Positions 14,407-21,514 of a DNA stretch of 30,085 bases are shown one piece after another. The DNA is from a virus: IMG/VR virus record IMGVR_UViG_3300043446_001349, positions 1-30,085 of that record. One strand, given 5' to 3'. The translations under genes were made by a program, and so were the position numbers. The number at the start of each line of letters is the position of its first letter. Position 1 is the stretch's first letter. Below the pieces are notes generated by a model. That model had not been told where the DNA came from and made no database searches. It was given only the letters and a program-made list of their open reading frames with translations.

Positions 14407-15419
14407 ATGTGGTTGTATGTACCAAATACATTTTGTCATTGTGTTCCGGAGTCGGCGGATTGGAACTTGGATTGGCAATTGCCACAAACGGAAGAATTCG
14501 CACGGTGTGTCACGTTGAACGGGAAGCATATGCGGCGGCAATATTGGCAACGCGAATGGAACAAGGGGAATTGGATCACGCGCCTATTTGGTCCGATGTT
14601 GCCACATTCGATGGCAAACCGTGGCGCGGAATTGTTCATGGAATCGTTGCGGGATACCCATGCCAACCATTCAGCACCGCCGGATTGCGACGTGGTGAAC
14701 ATGACCCGCGGCATATATGGCCGCGAATTGTGGGAATCATTGAAGACATCCAACCGGAATTCGTGTTTTTCGAAAATGTCTCCGGACACCTCACTTTGGG
14801 ATTCGATTCCGTCGCAAACGATTTGCAAAAAATGGGTTTCAACATTGCGGCGGGACTGTTCACTGCGTCGGAAGTCGGCGCGCCACATAGACGGGAAAGA
14901 CTCTTCATATTTGGGTTGGCCAACAACGCGTGTGTCAATGGCAAACGGCCCGTGGCGTGCGAAAAGCGGCAAGGATTTCCGACATCTAGAAACGATTGCT
15001 GTGGATTGGCCGACACCAGTCGCGGCAATGTCAACAAGTCCCGGGAAAAGATTTGGGTGCGACAACCTAGTCACGAAATCGGAACATTGGCCGACGCCAA
15101 GTGCGAACGATCACAAGGGCAGTGCTTCGCCAGGTCAACGGCGGGGACAATTGGACGAAGCGGCGGAACAAACCTGGGAATATTCCCACCAGGACCAAAA
15201 GATTTCACACGATGGAAAAAAATCATTTCCGAACGGCCCGACCTTGCGCCGGCGATTGAATCCGAAATTTGCGGAATGGTTGATGGGATGGCCAATCGGA
15301 CACACCGCCTTCGGGCAATTGGAAACGGCGTTGTGCCATTATGTGCCGCAAATGCATTCGTATCTTTGTGCGCGGCTTTGGACTCTACACGAATTGACCA
15401 ACGCAACGAAAGGGAATGA
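14403..15419 (+). CDS. C5-cytosine DNA methyltransferase
   Basis: A 338-residue enzyme that would transfer a methyl group from SAM to cytosine C5, probably to protect phage DNA. Motif I ILSLCSGVGGLELG (10-23), motif IV GYPCQPFS with nucleophile Cys87, motif VI FFENVSGHL with Glu124, motif VIII PHRRERLFIFG (161-171), a low-similarity target-recognition region (172-280) with LAN/LADT/LADA repeats, and a C-terminal CGMVDGMANRTHRLRAIGNG with motif X at 303-320. All motifs are in one frame, so the gene appears intact. Overlaps the preceding stop (ATGA) and has GAAAGGG upstream. The target sequence cannot be read. See the separate entry on the second frame. Confidence 0.9.
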   Translation: MNVVVCTKYILSLCSGVGGLELGLAIATNGRIRTVCHVEREAYAAAILATRMEQGELDHAPIWSDVATFDGKPWRGIVHGIVAGYPCQPFSTAGLRRGEHDPRHIWPRIVGIIEDIQPEFVFFENVSGHLTLGFDSVANDLQKMGFNIAAGLFTASEVGAPHRRERLFIFGLANNACVNGKRPVACEKRQGFPTSRNDCCGLADTSRGNVNKSREKIWVRQPSHEIGTLADAKCERSQGQCFARSTAGTIGRSGGTNLGIFPPGPKDFTRWKKIISERPDLAPAIESEICGMVDGMANRTHRLRAIGNGVVPLCAANAFVSLCAALDSTRIDQRNERE

Positions 15420-15432
15420 ACATGGCGGATGA
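14908..15432 (+). other. Second open frame inside the methyltransferase, resembling an alternative MTase C-terminus
   Basis: In the +1 frame, open for more than 1 kb, the DNA that reads LADT/LADA in the methyltransferase reads WPTT, WPTP and WPTP (at ttggcc-ac repeats near 14916, 15006 and 15087). The DNA for CGMVDGMANRTHRL reads LNPKFAEWLMGWPIGHT. Both WPTP repeats and LNPxFxEWLMGWPxGWT are recognisable endings of other phage C5 methyltransferases. Either the frame is dual-coding (+1 frameshift product), or it is a fossil of a family-wide frame switch. No obvious slippery site was identified. Confidence 0.5.
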
Positions 15433-15586
15433 TGATGCGTACAAGGCGTTTTCGGATGCGACCGTGCCAATGGTGGCGTGGGATGCACCTGCGCACGGGT
15501 TTTGGCCTTTCGACGATGGAACGTGTTGCGTGATTGTGTCCGTTTGGTTCAACGAATGGAACGAAATGCGGGTGCATCCCAAATGA
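15422..15586 (+). CDS. Hypothetical 54-residue acidic protein
   Basis: The product begins MADDDAYKAFSDATVP and is rich in Asp, Trp and Phe (HGFWPFDDGTCC, VWFNEWNE). The ATG at 15422 follows ACGAAAGGGAATGAAC, the genome's usual strong leader. The stop overlaps the next ATG as ATGA. Function unknown. Confidence 0.6.
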   Translation: MADDDAYKAFSDATVPMVAWDAPAHGFWPFDDGTCCVIVSVWFNEWNEMRVHPK

Positions 15587-15708
15587 ACCAATCAATTGCG
15601 GCGTGGGTCATCGTTGTTGCGTTTCCGGTTGCGTTCATCGTTGCGGACCTGCTCATGTTCGGGAAAGGCGGCAATGTATGTATGTGGTTCCGTTCCCGCC
15701 ATCGGTGA
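15583..15708 (+). CDS. 41-residue single-pass membrane peptide
   Basis: Starts MNQSIAAWVIVVAFPVAFIV; one membrane segment at about residues 5-25, then a basic tail ending WFRSRHR. The positive C-terminus predicts N-out/C-in topology. ATGA-coupled to the preceding gene; the 3' end overlaps the RusA start. It has the same length as the small membrane peptide at 6984-7109 but no clear sequence similarity. Function unknown. Confidence 0.58.
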   Translation: MNQSIAAWVIVVAFPVAFIVADLLMFGKGGNVCMWFRSRHR

Positions 15709-16079
15709 ACCAATATTGGCGTTCGGTTTCGATGGGCCGCCACGTCCGCGTGTTGATTTCACGCCGCGGGCGTTTGTACCGTGAAGGCGTGTTGGCCGCG
15801 TTGCGTGCGCATCATGTCACATGGTCCCCGTTGGAACAACGGTTGCGTGTGCGCCTCACACTAAACCCGCCGGACCGCCGCGTGCGTGATTTGGACAATT
15901 TCGCCAAGGCGTTGTTGGATGCGTTCACACATGCGCGGGTGTGGAATGATGATGCGTTGATTGATGAATTGACGATAATACGCGGACCCGTCATGTCACC
16001 AGGCCGGGCATGCGTTCAAATCGGAATCATTGATGCGCCAACGAAAACCGACATTCCGCCCGTTGATCACATTGGGTGA
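15678..16079 (+). CDS. rusA: RusA-like Holliday-junction resolvase
   Basis: A 133-residue product. The N-terminus MYVVPFPPSVNQYWR matches the RusA opening (PxPPSxNxxW). The active-site cluster is VRDLDNFAKALLDAF with Asp71, Asp73 and Asn74, followed by WNDDALIDEL with Asp91/Asp92, closely matching the three catalytic Asp of E. coli RusA. It would cut four-way junctions to resolve branched DNA before packaging. The start at 15678 follows GGGAAAGGCGG; the nearby ATG at 15674 is in another frame. Confidence 0.9.
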   Translation: MYVVPFPPSVNQYWRSVSMGRHVRVLISRRGRLYREGVLAALRAHHVTWSPLEQRLRVRLTLNPPDRRVRDLDNFAKALLDAFTHARVWNDDALIDELTIIRGPVMSPGRACVQIGIIDAPTKTDIPPVDHIG

Positions 16080-16284
16080 AGCGGCACGCATCATGGGAAT
16101 AAACCGAAACCTTGCCGGGCGGATTGAACGTGATGCCCTGCGCAAAATCCAAGAAAGGTTGCGGGATGCCATCCGCAATGATCCGAAATTGAAATGGCAA
16201 TACGGGCATGTGATTGGAAGGGAACCGAATGAACAAACGAATGAAAAAGGCGAATCTGAACCCGATGGTTTGGGAACCGATTGA
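16033..16284 (+). CDS. Sigma region 4-like small DNA-binding protein (copy 1)
   Basis: An 83-residue product. PLITLGEAARIMGINRNLAG then RIERDALRKIQERLRDAI reads like a sigma-70 region 4 helix-turn-helix (LTLxEIGxxLGxSRxxVxxIExxALxKL). It ends with a YGHVIGREP motif also found at the end of the next gene (YGHLIGEHK), so the two are tandem paralogues. It overlaps the RusA gene at its start and the next gene at its end. A role as a promoter-recognition or anti-sigma-like factor for phage transcription is a reasonable guess. Confidence 0.65.
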   Translation: MRQRKPTFRPLITLGEAARIMGINRNLAGRIERDALRKIQERLRDAIRNDPKLKWQYGHVIGREPNEQTNEKGESEPDGLGTD

Positions 16285-16456
16285 ACCACGAATGAGTTTG
16301 CGGGCCGTTGGCCGCCATTTGAAAATGAACGCAATGGATGTGCGATATTTGGAACGCCGTGCGTTCAAACACATTCGGGAAGAATTGGTGCGCGAAATCC
16401 TGAACACGCCCGTTTTGCGTGATGCGTATGGGCATTTGATTGGTGAACACAAATGA
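16229..16456 (+). CDS. Sigma region 4-like small DNA-binding protein (copy 2)
   Basis: A 75-residue product. MSLRAVGRHLKMNAMDVRYL followed by ERRAFKHIREELVREIL has the same helix-turn-helix layout as the gene before it, ending in YGHLIGEHK. The start at 16229 has GGAAGGGAACCGA upstream and lies 56 bases inside copy 1. The stop overlaps the next ATG as ATGA. Two divergent copies suggest different DNA sites or a heterodimer; untested. Confidence 0.65.
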   Translation: MNKRMKKANLNPMVWEPIEPRMSLRAVGRHLKMNAMDVRYLERRAFKHIREELVREILNTPVLRDAYGHLIGEHK

Positions 16457-16650
16457 ACGGATGCGAATATTGCCACGGGACCGGCCGCCGCATCATTTGC
16501 AAATCAATCCGCGGGCGCACGTTGACCGCGCCATGTGAAGTTTGCACCGCATTGTTGGAAAATGCGCGGCGTGCATTTGAACGCATGTTGAGGCGCAAAC
16601 AAACCGAAATCAATCGGCAATCAATCGGAAATCAATCGGAACCCAAATGA
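16453..16650 (+). CDS. Small zinc-finger-like protein
   Basis: A 65-residue product with two CxxC pairs, CEYCHGTGR at the N-terminus and CEVC at about residues 28-31, resembling half of a DnaJ-type zinc ribbon. The rest is a basic helix (ARRAFERMLRRKQTEINRQ). It could bind nucleic acid or a host protein. ATGA-coupled to both neighbours. Confidence 0.65.
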   Translation: MNGCEYCHGTGRRIICKSIRGRTLTAPCEVCTALLENARRAFERMLRRKQTEINRQSIGNQSEPK

Positions 16651-17747
16651 CACCACACGCATCCGGCAAATTGTGGACGATTCACCACGGGAATTGTTTG
16701 GACGTGATGCGCACCATGCCCGCGGAATCCGCTCACGCCATCGTCACCGACCCACCATACGGATTGGCGTTCATGGGAAAGAATTGGGACCGCGCCGTGC
16801 CGGGTCCGGAATTTTGGGTTGAGGCGTTGCGGGTTGCCAAACCCGGTGCGCACATGTTGGCCTTCGGTGGAACACGGTTGTTTCACCGTTTGGCGGTGGC
16901 CATTGAGGATGCCGGATGGGAAATCCGGGATTGCGTGATGTGGGTTCATGGGATGGGGTTCCCAAAATCACACAACATTGGGAAGGCGATTGATCGGGAA
17001 CGCGGTGCGGTGCGCGAACAAATCGGACCCAAACGCCGCGGTGCGCAAACCGAATCGACCGGACGATATGGTGCATGTGGTGATGGAATCGTTGACACAA
17101 TTCCCGCCACGGATGATGCCCGCAAATGGGATGGTTGGGGAACCGCGTTGAAACCATCATGGGAACCAATCATCATGGCACGGAAACCGTGCATTGGAAC
17201 CGTTGCCGAAAACGTGGTGGCCACGGGTTGCGGTGCAATCAATGTGGATGCGTGCCGCGTTCCGATGGGTGATGAATACAACCCTGATTTGGTGCATCGT
17301 CAACACCAATCCAATGGTGCAATCAAAGGCGCGTTTGGTGCGGCCGCGTTGATCGGGAAGGAAATCCCCATGTATAAACCCGGCGGCCGTTGGCCTGCAA
17401 ATTTGGTGCATGATGGTTCTAACGATGTCTTGCGATTGATGCCGGATGCGGGCGTTGGTTCCGCGGCCCGCTTCTTTTATTGCGCCAAGGCGAACAATTC
17501 CGAACGGTATGAAGGCGCGGCCGACAATGACCACCCCACAATCAAATCAATGGAATTGATGCGTTGGTGCGTGCGCCTCATCACCCCGCCGGATGGGGTT
17601 GTGTTGGACCCGTTCATGGGGTCCGGATCCACCGGCAAAGCGGCCGTGGCCGAAGGATTCCGTTTCGTTGGAATCGAATTGGAACAACGATATTGCGACA
17701 TTGCCGCGGGCCGGATCGAATCCGAACACAATTTGTTCAATGCGTGA
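16647..17747 (+). CDS. DPPY-type DNA methyltransferase (N6-adenine or N4-cytosine)
   Basis: A 366-residue amino-methyltransferase of the permuted (beta-like) order: motif IV AIVTDPPYGL (31-40) comes first and the SAM-binding motif I LDPFMGSGSTG (320-330) near the C-terminus, followed by FVGIELEQRYCDIAA. The DPPY tetrad suits N6-adenine methylation, but N4-cytosine cannot be excluded. The long central insert (about 105-300) is the likely target-recognition domain and contains WGTALKPSWEPIIMARKP, typical of phage members. There is no partner endonuclease, so it is an orphan enzyme, likely protective or regulatory. ATGA-coupled to the zinc-finger gene; the last gene of the plus arm. Confidence 0.9.
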   Translation: MTPHASGKLWTIHHGNCLDVMRTMPAESAHAIVTDPPYGLAFMGKNWDRAVPGPEFWVEALRVAKPGAHMLAFGGTRLFHRLAVAIEDAGWEIRDCVMWVHGMGFPKSHNIGKAIDRERGAVREQIGPKRRGAQTESTGRYGACGDGIVDTIPATDDARKWDGWGTALKPSWEPIIMARKPCIGTVAENVVATGCGAINVDACRVPMGDEYNPDLVHRQHQSNGAIKGAFGAAALIGKEIPMYKPGGRWPANLVHDGSNDVLRLMPDAGVGSAARFFYCAKANNSERYEGAADNDHPTIKSMELMRWCVRLITPPDGVVLDPFMGSGSTGKAAVAEGFRFVGIELEQRYCDIAAGRIESEHNLFNA

Positions 17748-18270
17748 CTTCCGCCCAATGCCCGCGTGGGCATAATTCGGACCGCACCCACAATTTGCCC
17801 GCGGGTTGAGGCGCGGCCCCGTCCACGGTGATCGTGACCAAACACCCGCACGTTGGCCCGCCTTTGCCCGTGGAACCGTTCCCGCAATACCCGGCCTGCA
17901 ATCCCGCCTTGGCGGTGTCCACCACGTCCAACGCCTCACAACGGACGCACCACCCGCACCGCGCCGCGGCCACGGGATCCGAAACCGCCCGTTTCGTCAC
18001 CATCGCAACAACGTATTTCCAACCGCCGCGGACCGCCGCCCACGTCCAACGGTTGTTCAATTCACCGCGCCGCGCCATGTCGATGATCCGGCCCATCCCA
18101 ATTTGAACCACGGTGTGTGCGTCCATGTTCACAATCCCGGTTGTTGCCGACATCCTGCGCATTTGCCGACCGATTGCGGTTGCGTTGACAATTCCGACGG
18201 GAACACCAATCCGTCCGGCAATGACGTTGGCCGATTGCCCGGACCGCGTGGCCCGCCTCCGCTTGGACAT
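17737..18270 (-). CDS. Hypothetical cysteine-containing protein, end of the virion arm
   Basis: A 177-residue product of unknown family: basic N-terminus, a central helix-rich part, and a C-terminal half with paired cysteines (RCGWCVRC, GYCGN, TCGC, ELCPRGH) that could bind metal. The ATG at 18270 makes it overlap the preceding gene by 142 bases in another frame. Internal ATGs at 18162 or 18153 would cut the overlap to 34 or 25 bases, so the true start is uncertain. Its 3' end overlaps the methyltransferase gene on the other strand by 11 bases. Confidence 0.6.
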   Translation of the reverse strand: MSKRRRATRSGQSANVIAGRIGVPVGIVNATAIGRQMRRMSATTGIVNMDAHTVVQIGMGRIIDMARRGELNNRWTWAAVRGGWKYVVAMVTKRAVSDPVAAARCGWCVRCEALDVVDTAKAGLQAGYCGNGSTGKGGPTCGCLVTITVDGAAPQPAGKLWVRSELCPRGHWAEVTH

Positions 18271-19358
18271 TCCAACCGTTCACATCCCGTGGTGTTGAGG
18301 ATATCAACGTTGTATTGTCCGGAATATACGGTTTCAAATACCCGTTCACCGTCACCGGCAATCGTCGCACAACCGCACGCGCCCACGAATTCGCGCCTTC
18401 TCTCAACTAAATTGAACGAACCGGAAAGCCTTCCGTATGCTCCGGACCATTGGCGGAATATTTCGGCCGTGATGGGATCGGCCGGATTCCCGTTGCAACC
18501 ACGCACCGTTTGTGTTTCCGTTCCTGCACATGACGGAATCCCGAATGACGGATATTCACCCAACGAAAACGGCAACGCGTTTGTATCAACGTTGGAATCC
18601 GATGTGGTCACAATTCGCGGGTTGATCGGTTCAACGCTTCCCGGGCAACCTTCATTGAATCGGTATCCATCATTCACATACAACTTGGATTCTGAATCAA
18701 ACCGCCGGACCCCGTTGAACGTGAATGGGCATTTGTTGAAAAACGCTTCATATTGAATTTGCGTGCGTTGTTCACGGATCAACGGTTGCGAATCACCGAA
18801 ACAACATTGTTCACCCGTCACCGGGTCGATGCGTGCGAAAAACGCACCATCGGCAACGCCCCATTGTTTCGCAACCACCGTGTATGTGTATTTGAGGCGA
18901 TATGCCGAACCCAACACAACACATTCAAATTGGTTCGGACGATCACACAACGGAAGCGCACCATAAATGCAACAATCATCCGGGCAATCCCGGCATGGTC
19001 CGCCGTTGCGGATTTCGCGGCATGATGCGCCGTTGCATCCGTCATCGGGTCCGAATTGAATGATGTATTGAATTCCGGCCTGTTCCAATTCGCGCAATGT
19101 CCGGCGTTCACCCGTGCGTTGGAAACAAACGGGTTTCCCCGTGCGCGAATCAACGCCCAATTGGATGGAATCGCATGGTTGGCGTGACTCACCAAACACA
19201 TAATCCGCCACCCAAAAGCACGGTTCACCGTCGCAACATTCACAAAATCGATATGCAAATTCCGAATCACAACAACACGATGTCCCCGCATCGGTGTTGA
19301 ACAACCGCTTTCCGGATGCAACCAAACGTTTGTTTGTCTTCAACAAACGATTTGGCAT
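18129..19358 (-). CDS. Cysteine-rich virion-associated protein
   Basis: A 409-residue protein with about 29 cysteines (around 7%), often in pairs: SCCCDSEF, CECCDGEPC, CRDCPDDCC, EQCCFG, GACGC, KCAGC. No family recognised. The density suggests disulphide- or metal-stabilised small domains, as in exposed adhesins. It is in the tail-fibre position, three bases after a beta-helix-like gene, so host-surface contact is a fair inference. There is no signal peptide. Disulphides would have to form outside the cytoplasm or after lysis. Confidence 0.65.
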   Translation of the reverse strand: MPNRLLKTNKRLVASGKRLFNTDAGTSCCCDSEFAYRFCECCDGEPCFWVADYVFGESRQPCDSIQLGVDSRTGKPVCFQRTGERRTLRELEQAGIQYIIQFGPDDGCNGASCREIRNGGPCRDCPDDCCIYGALPLCDRPNQFECVVLGSAYRLKYTYTVVAKQWGVADGAFFARIDPVTGEQCCFGDSQPLIREQRTQIQYEAFFNKCPFTFNGVRRFDSESKLYVNDGYRFNEGCPGSVEPINPRIVTTSDSNVDTNALPFSLGEYPSFGIPSCAGTETQTVRGCNGNPADPITAEIFRQWSGAYGRLSGSFNLVERRREFVGACGCATIAGDGERVFETVYSGQYNVDILNTTGCERLECPSGGGPRGPGNRPTSLPDGLVFPSELSTQPQSVGKCAGCRQQPGL

Positions 19359-19361
19359 GCG

Positions 19362-20225
19362 TCAAATTGGCCCGATGTTGGGATCTTTTCGATATGAATT
19401 GGTCAACGTCAACGGTGCGCCATTGGGCCGCACGGTGAATGTTGCCCCGAATTGCCGAATGTATGTGGTGATCGTTGTATCGACACGCAAACGCGATGGG
19501 TCAAACGTGCCGCCGAAATGGTTGTATGTTGTGATCACGTTGTTTCCGTGTGCCAACAACACCACGGTTCCACCATATTGATTGATTGTGGTCGTTGCCG
19601 CACCTGCGGAATACACGTTGATTGTCAACGTTCCACCGTACACGTTTATCGTTGTGAACGGACGCGCAATAGTCACCGAACCACCATACACATTCAATGC
19701 GGTTCCCGCGCTGTTGGTTGGTGATTTCGCAATGATGTTGGCCGTGCCGCCCATCACCGCAACATTCGTGACCGTGGCCGCACCGGTTGTTTGGAAAATG
19801 CCACGTTGAACGCGCACATATGCCGCGGTTCCATCGGTCAACAATGTTCGGCCGGGTCCATCCTGCATCAAATTGTTGATGCCGTTGGTGTCACCTTTGA
19901 TGAACAACGTTCCGGTTCCGTTGTGTTCGACACGGCCTTCGGTGTTGTCCGAACGCCATTCCGCGGATGAACCGTCGGACGCTTCCGTGATCAATGGGGA
20001 AGACGCATCACCAACGTTGCCCGAATACGATTCGGCAAGAATCAAATACCGGATGCCCGTTGACGTGGACGCGGATTGGTCCAACCCGGCGGAAATAGAC
20101 GCACCGCCACCCGGCACAATCAATTCCGCATCATTGACAAATCCGGAACCCGCGACATCGGCAATCGTTCGCCATGAACCCGCCGCGAATGTTGTTGCTC
20201 CGTCCGTCAAATACTCAATTGCCAT
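19362..20225 (-). CDS. Beta-helix-like tail fibre/adhesin protein
   Basis: A 287-residue protein that is almost all beta. Residues about 150-270 have short repeats such as ALNVYGGSVTIA, TINVYGGTLTIN, TINQYGGTVVLL and TYNHFGGTFD, the ladder expected for a right-handed beta-helix. The N-terminal part could be the tail-binding domain. The ATG at 20225 follows GGGAGGCCG. It is flanked by a lectin-like gene and the Cys-rich gene, supporting a receptor-binding assembly. Confidence 0.65.
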   Translation of the reverse strand: MAIEYLTDGATTFAAGSWRTIADVAGSGFVNDAELIVPGGGASISAGLDQSASTSTGIRYLILAESYSGNVGDASSPLITEASDGSSAEWRSDNTEGRVEHNGTGTLFIKGDTNGINNLMQDGPGRTLLTDGTAAYVRVQRGIFQTTGAATVTNVAVMGGTANIIAKSPTNSAGTALNVYGGSVTIARPFTTINVYGGTLTINVYSAGAATTTINQYGGTVVLLAHGNNVITTYNHFGGTFDPSRLRVDTTITTYIRQFGATFTVRPNGAPLTLTNSYRKDPNIGPI

Positions 20226-20277
20226 TTTTCGGCCTCCCGGTATAAACCTGCACGTTCAATATATCCGCACCCTTCCG

Positions 20278-20460
20278 TCATGCACTCAATATGTCGGATG
20301 ACAACAAATCAATTGCGCCTTCGTTCATTGGATCAATTGCCCGATATTTCGCATCCCACGCCGCCGGGTCCGCCCAAAATTCCTCAACATACGGTTCCGA
20401 TATCGCGTCAACCAATGACGGATTGCGGATGCACGCGATTATCCAAACTACATCCATCAT
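20278..20460 (-). CDS. Hypothetical 60-residue protein between tail genes
   Basis: Begins MMDVVWIIACIRNPSLVD; mixed hydrophobic and acidic, with a Trp/Ala segment (FWADPAAWDAKYRAID). Coupled to the preceding gene by ATGA at 20457-20460 with GGGGAACG just upstream, which supports translation. A small virion or fibre-assembly (chaperone) role is possible; unknown. Confidence 0.55.
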   Translation of the reverse strand: MMDVVWIIACIRNPSLVDAISEPYVEEFWADPAAWDAKYRAIDPMNEGAIDLLSSDILSA

Positions 20461-21158
20461 CGTTCCCCTTGAATGTTTGCCACGAAATATGTGTAATCAA
20501 CGCACAATTGGCGTGCGGTTGTTCCCGCGGATTTGATGATTGAATAGCCAAACCCCGTGGCGCGGGTGGATGTTGTTGGCCCTGTTGTGTGTGTCGCAAC
20601 AATTGTTCCATCAATCGTGAACACTACTTTTGTTCCCGACGATGCAACTTCGATTCGGAAAATGGAATACGGTTCACCGTTCGTCAATCCAACCGCGGCC
20701 ACCGTTGTATTTGTTGCGGTTTCAACCGAATTGGTTCGGGTGACACATTGCCATTTTCCTGAATTCGTTCCGTGTGTGTATCTGAAATAGTGTCCGTCCG
20801 TTGCATCACCCGTGGCGGAATCCATGAACCCAAACCGCACCGTATACGCTTCCGTTGCGGTTGACAGATTGGCCAAACCTGCGCGTGATTCAAATGTGTA
20901 CCGCGTTGACCCGAACCAAAGACCATCAACATGCGACAACGTGGCAACGCGTCCGGTGGATGTGGTCCCCGTTGACCATGTGAGGACACCAATTGATTTG
21001 TCCGAAATCACCGAACCGCTTTGCGCAATGCTACCGCCGGATGATGTCAAACCCGCCCACGTCAATGTTGAGGAAAAGTGATCATCGAACAACACGGCCG
21101 CGGTGCGCCGCGTTGAACCGGGCGTGGCATCGTTCGGAATTTTCGCAACAAAACTCAC
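20457..21158 (-). CDS. Concanavalin-like (lectin-fold) tail protein
   Basis: A 233-residue beta-rich protein. The arrangement of aromatic and small-polar strands (LFDDHFSSTLTWAGL, YTVRFGFMDSATGD, GKWQCVTRT, PYSIFRIEVASSGTKVVFTI, GFGYSIIKS) resembles the LamG/concanavalin A-like sandwich used in phage fibres to bind glycans. The start is GTG at 21158, overlapping the preceding stop as GTGA. Domain assignment is by pattern only. Confidence 0.6.
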   Translation of the reverse strand: MSFVAKIPNDATPGSTRRTAAVLFDDHFSSTLTWAGLTSSGGSIAQSGSVISDKSIGVLTWSTGTTSTGRVATLSHVDGLWFGSTRYTFESRAGLANLSTATEAYTVRFGFMDSATGDATDGHYFRYTHGTNSGKWQCVTRTNSVETATNTTVAAVGLTNGEPYSIFRIEVASSGTKVVFTIDGTIVATHTTGPTTSTRATGFGYSIIKSAGTTARQLCVDYTYFVANIQGER

Positions 21159-21514
21159 ACGATCACCTCCGCGCCAATGTCGGACCGCCGCGTGTGTACC
21201 GTCACATCAACACGACATTCCGAACCCGGCGTTGTTGTGACCTCACACCGAACATATCGTCCAACGTGCGCCGTCAACCCCGTTGTGCGGTCCGCGGATG
21301 TGAAACGCAAATTGGTTGTGTAATCGACCCACGGACCGGTCAACGAATTGGCATAGTGAATATGAACCACCGCCGTTGACCATGAACCCGTCACCAATTC
21401 GATGATGGCGACAAACACATCATCATTGCCCATATCCCAAACAACCAACTTTTCGTTGCTATCGCGCATGCACCCGGCGCGGTTCAAATCGCAACCTACA
21501 AATGCGTAATCCAT
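21155..21514 (-). CDS. Small beta-rich tail-associated protein
   Basis: A 119-residue protein, mostly beta strands (WSTAVVHIHYANSLTGPW, LTAHVGRYVRCEVTTTPG) like a single fibronectin-III or carbohydrate-binding-type domain. Tightly packed: the ATG shares one base with the preceding stop (TGATG at 21512-21516) and its stop is coupled to the next gene (GTGA). A structural tail protein is likely from position. Confidence 0.6.
   Translation of the reverse strand: MDYAFVGCDLNRAGCMRDSNEKLVVWDMGNDDVFVAIIELVTGSWSTAVVHIHYANSLTGPWVDYTTNLRFTSADRTTGLTAHVGRYVRCEVTTTPGSECRVDVTVHTRRSDIGAEVIV

Noticed and set aside
14403-15419. Frameshifted (broken) methyltransferase gene
   Set aside because: Although the +1 frame also looks MTase-like, the primary frame contains motifs I, IV, VI, VIII and X in order and ends properly, so the gene is called intact.
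8547-17747. Diversity-generating retroelement, toxin-antitoxin pair or tRNA in the early arm
   Set aside because: No reverse transcriptase, template/variable repeats, toxin-antitoxin pair or cloverleaf was found when reading both strands.
20226-20295. Minus-strand promoter before the beta-helix gene
   Set aside because: A TTGAGT and GATATA can be paired at 18 bp but the match is weak, and the short gap within a dense operon gives no other support.
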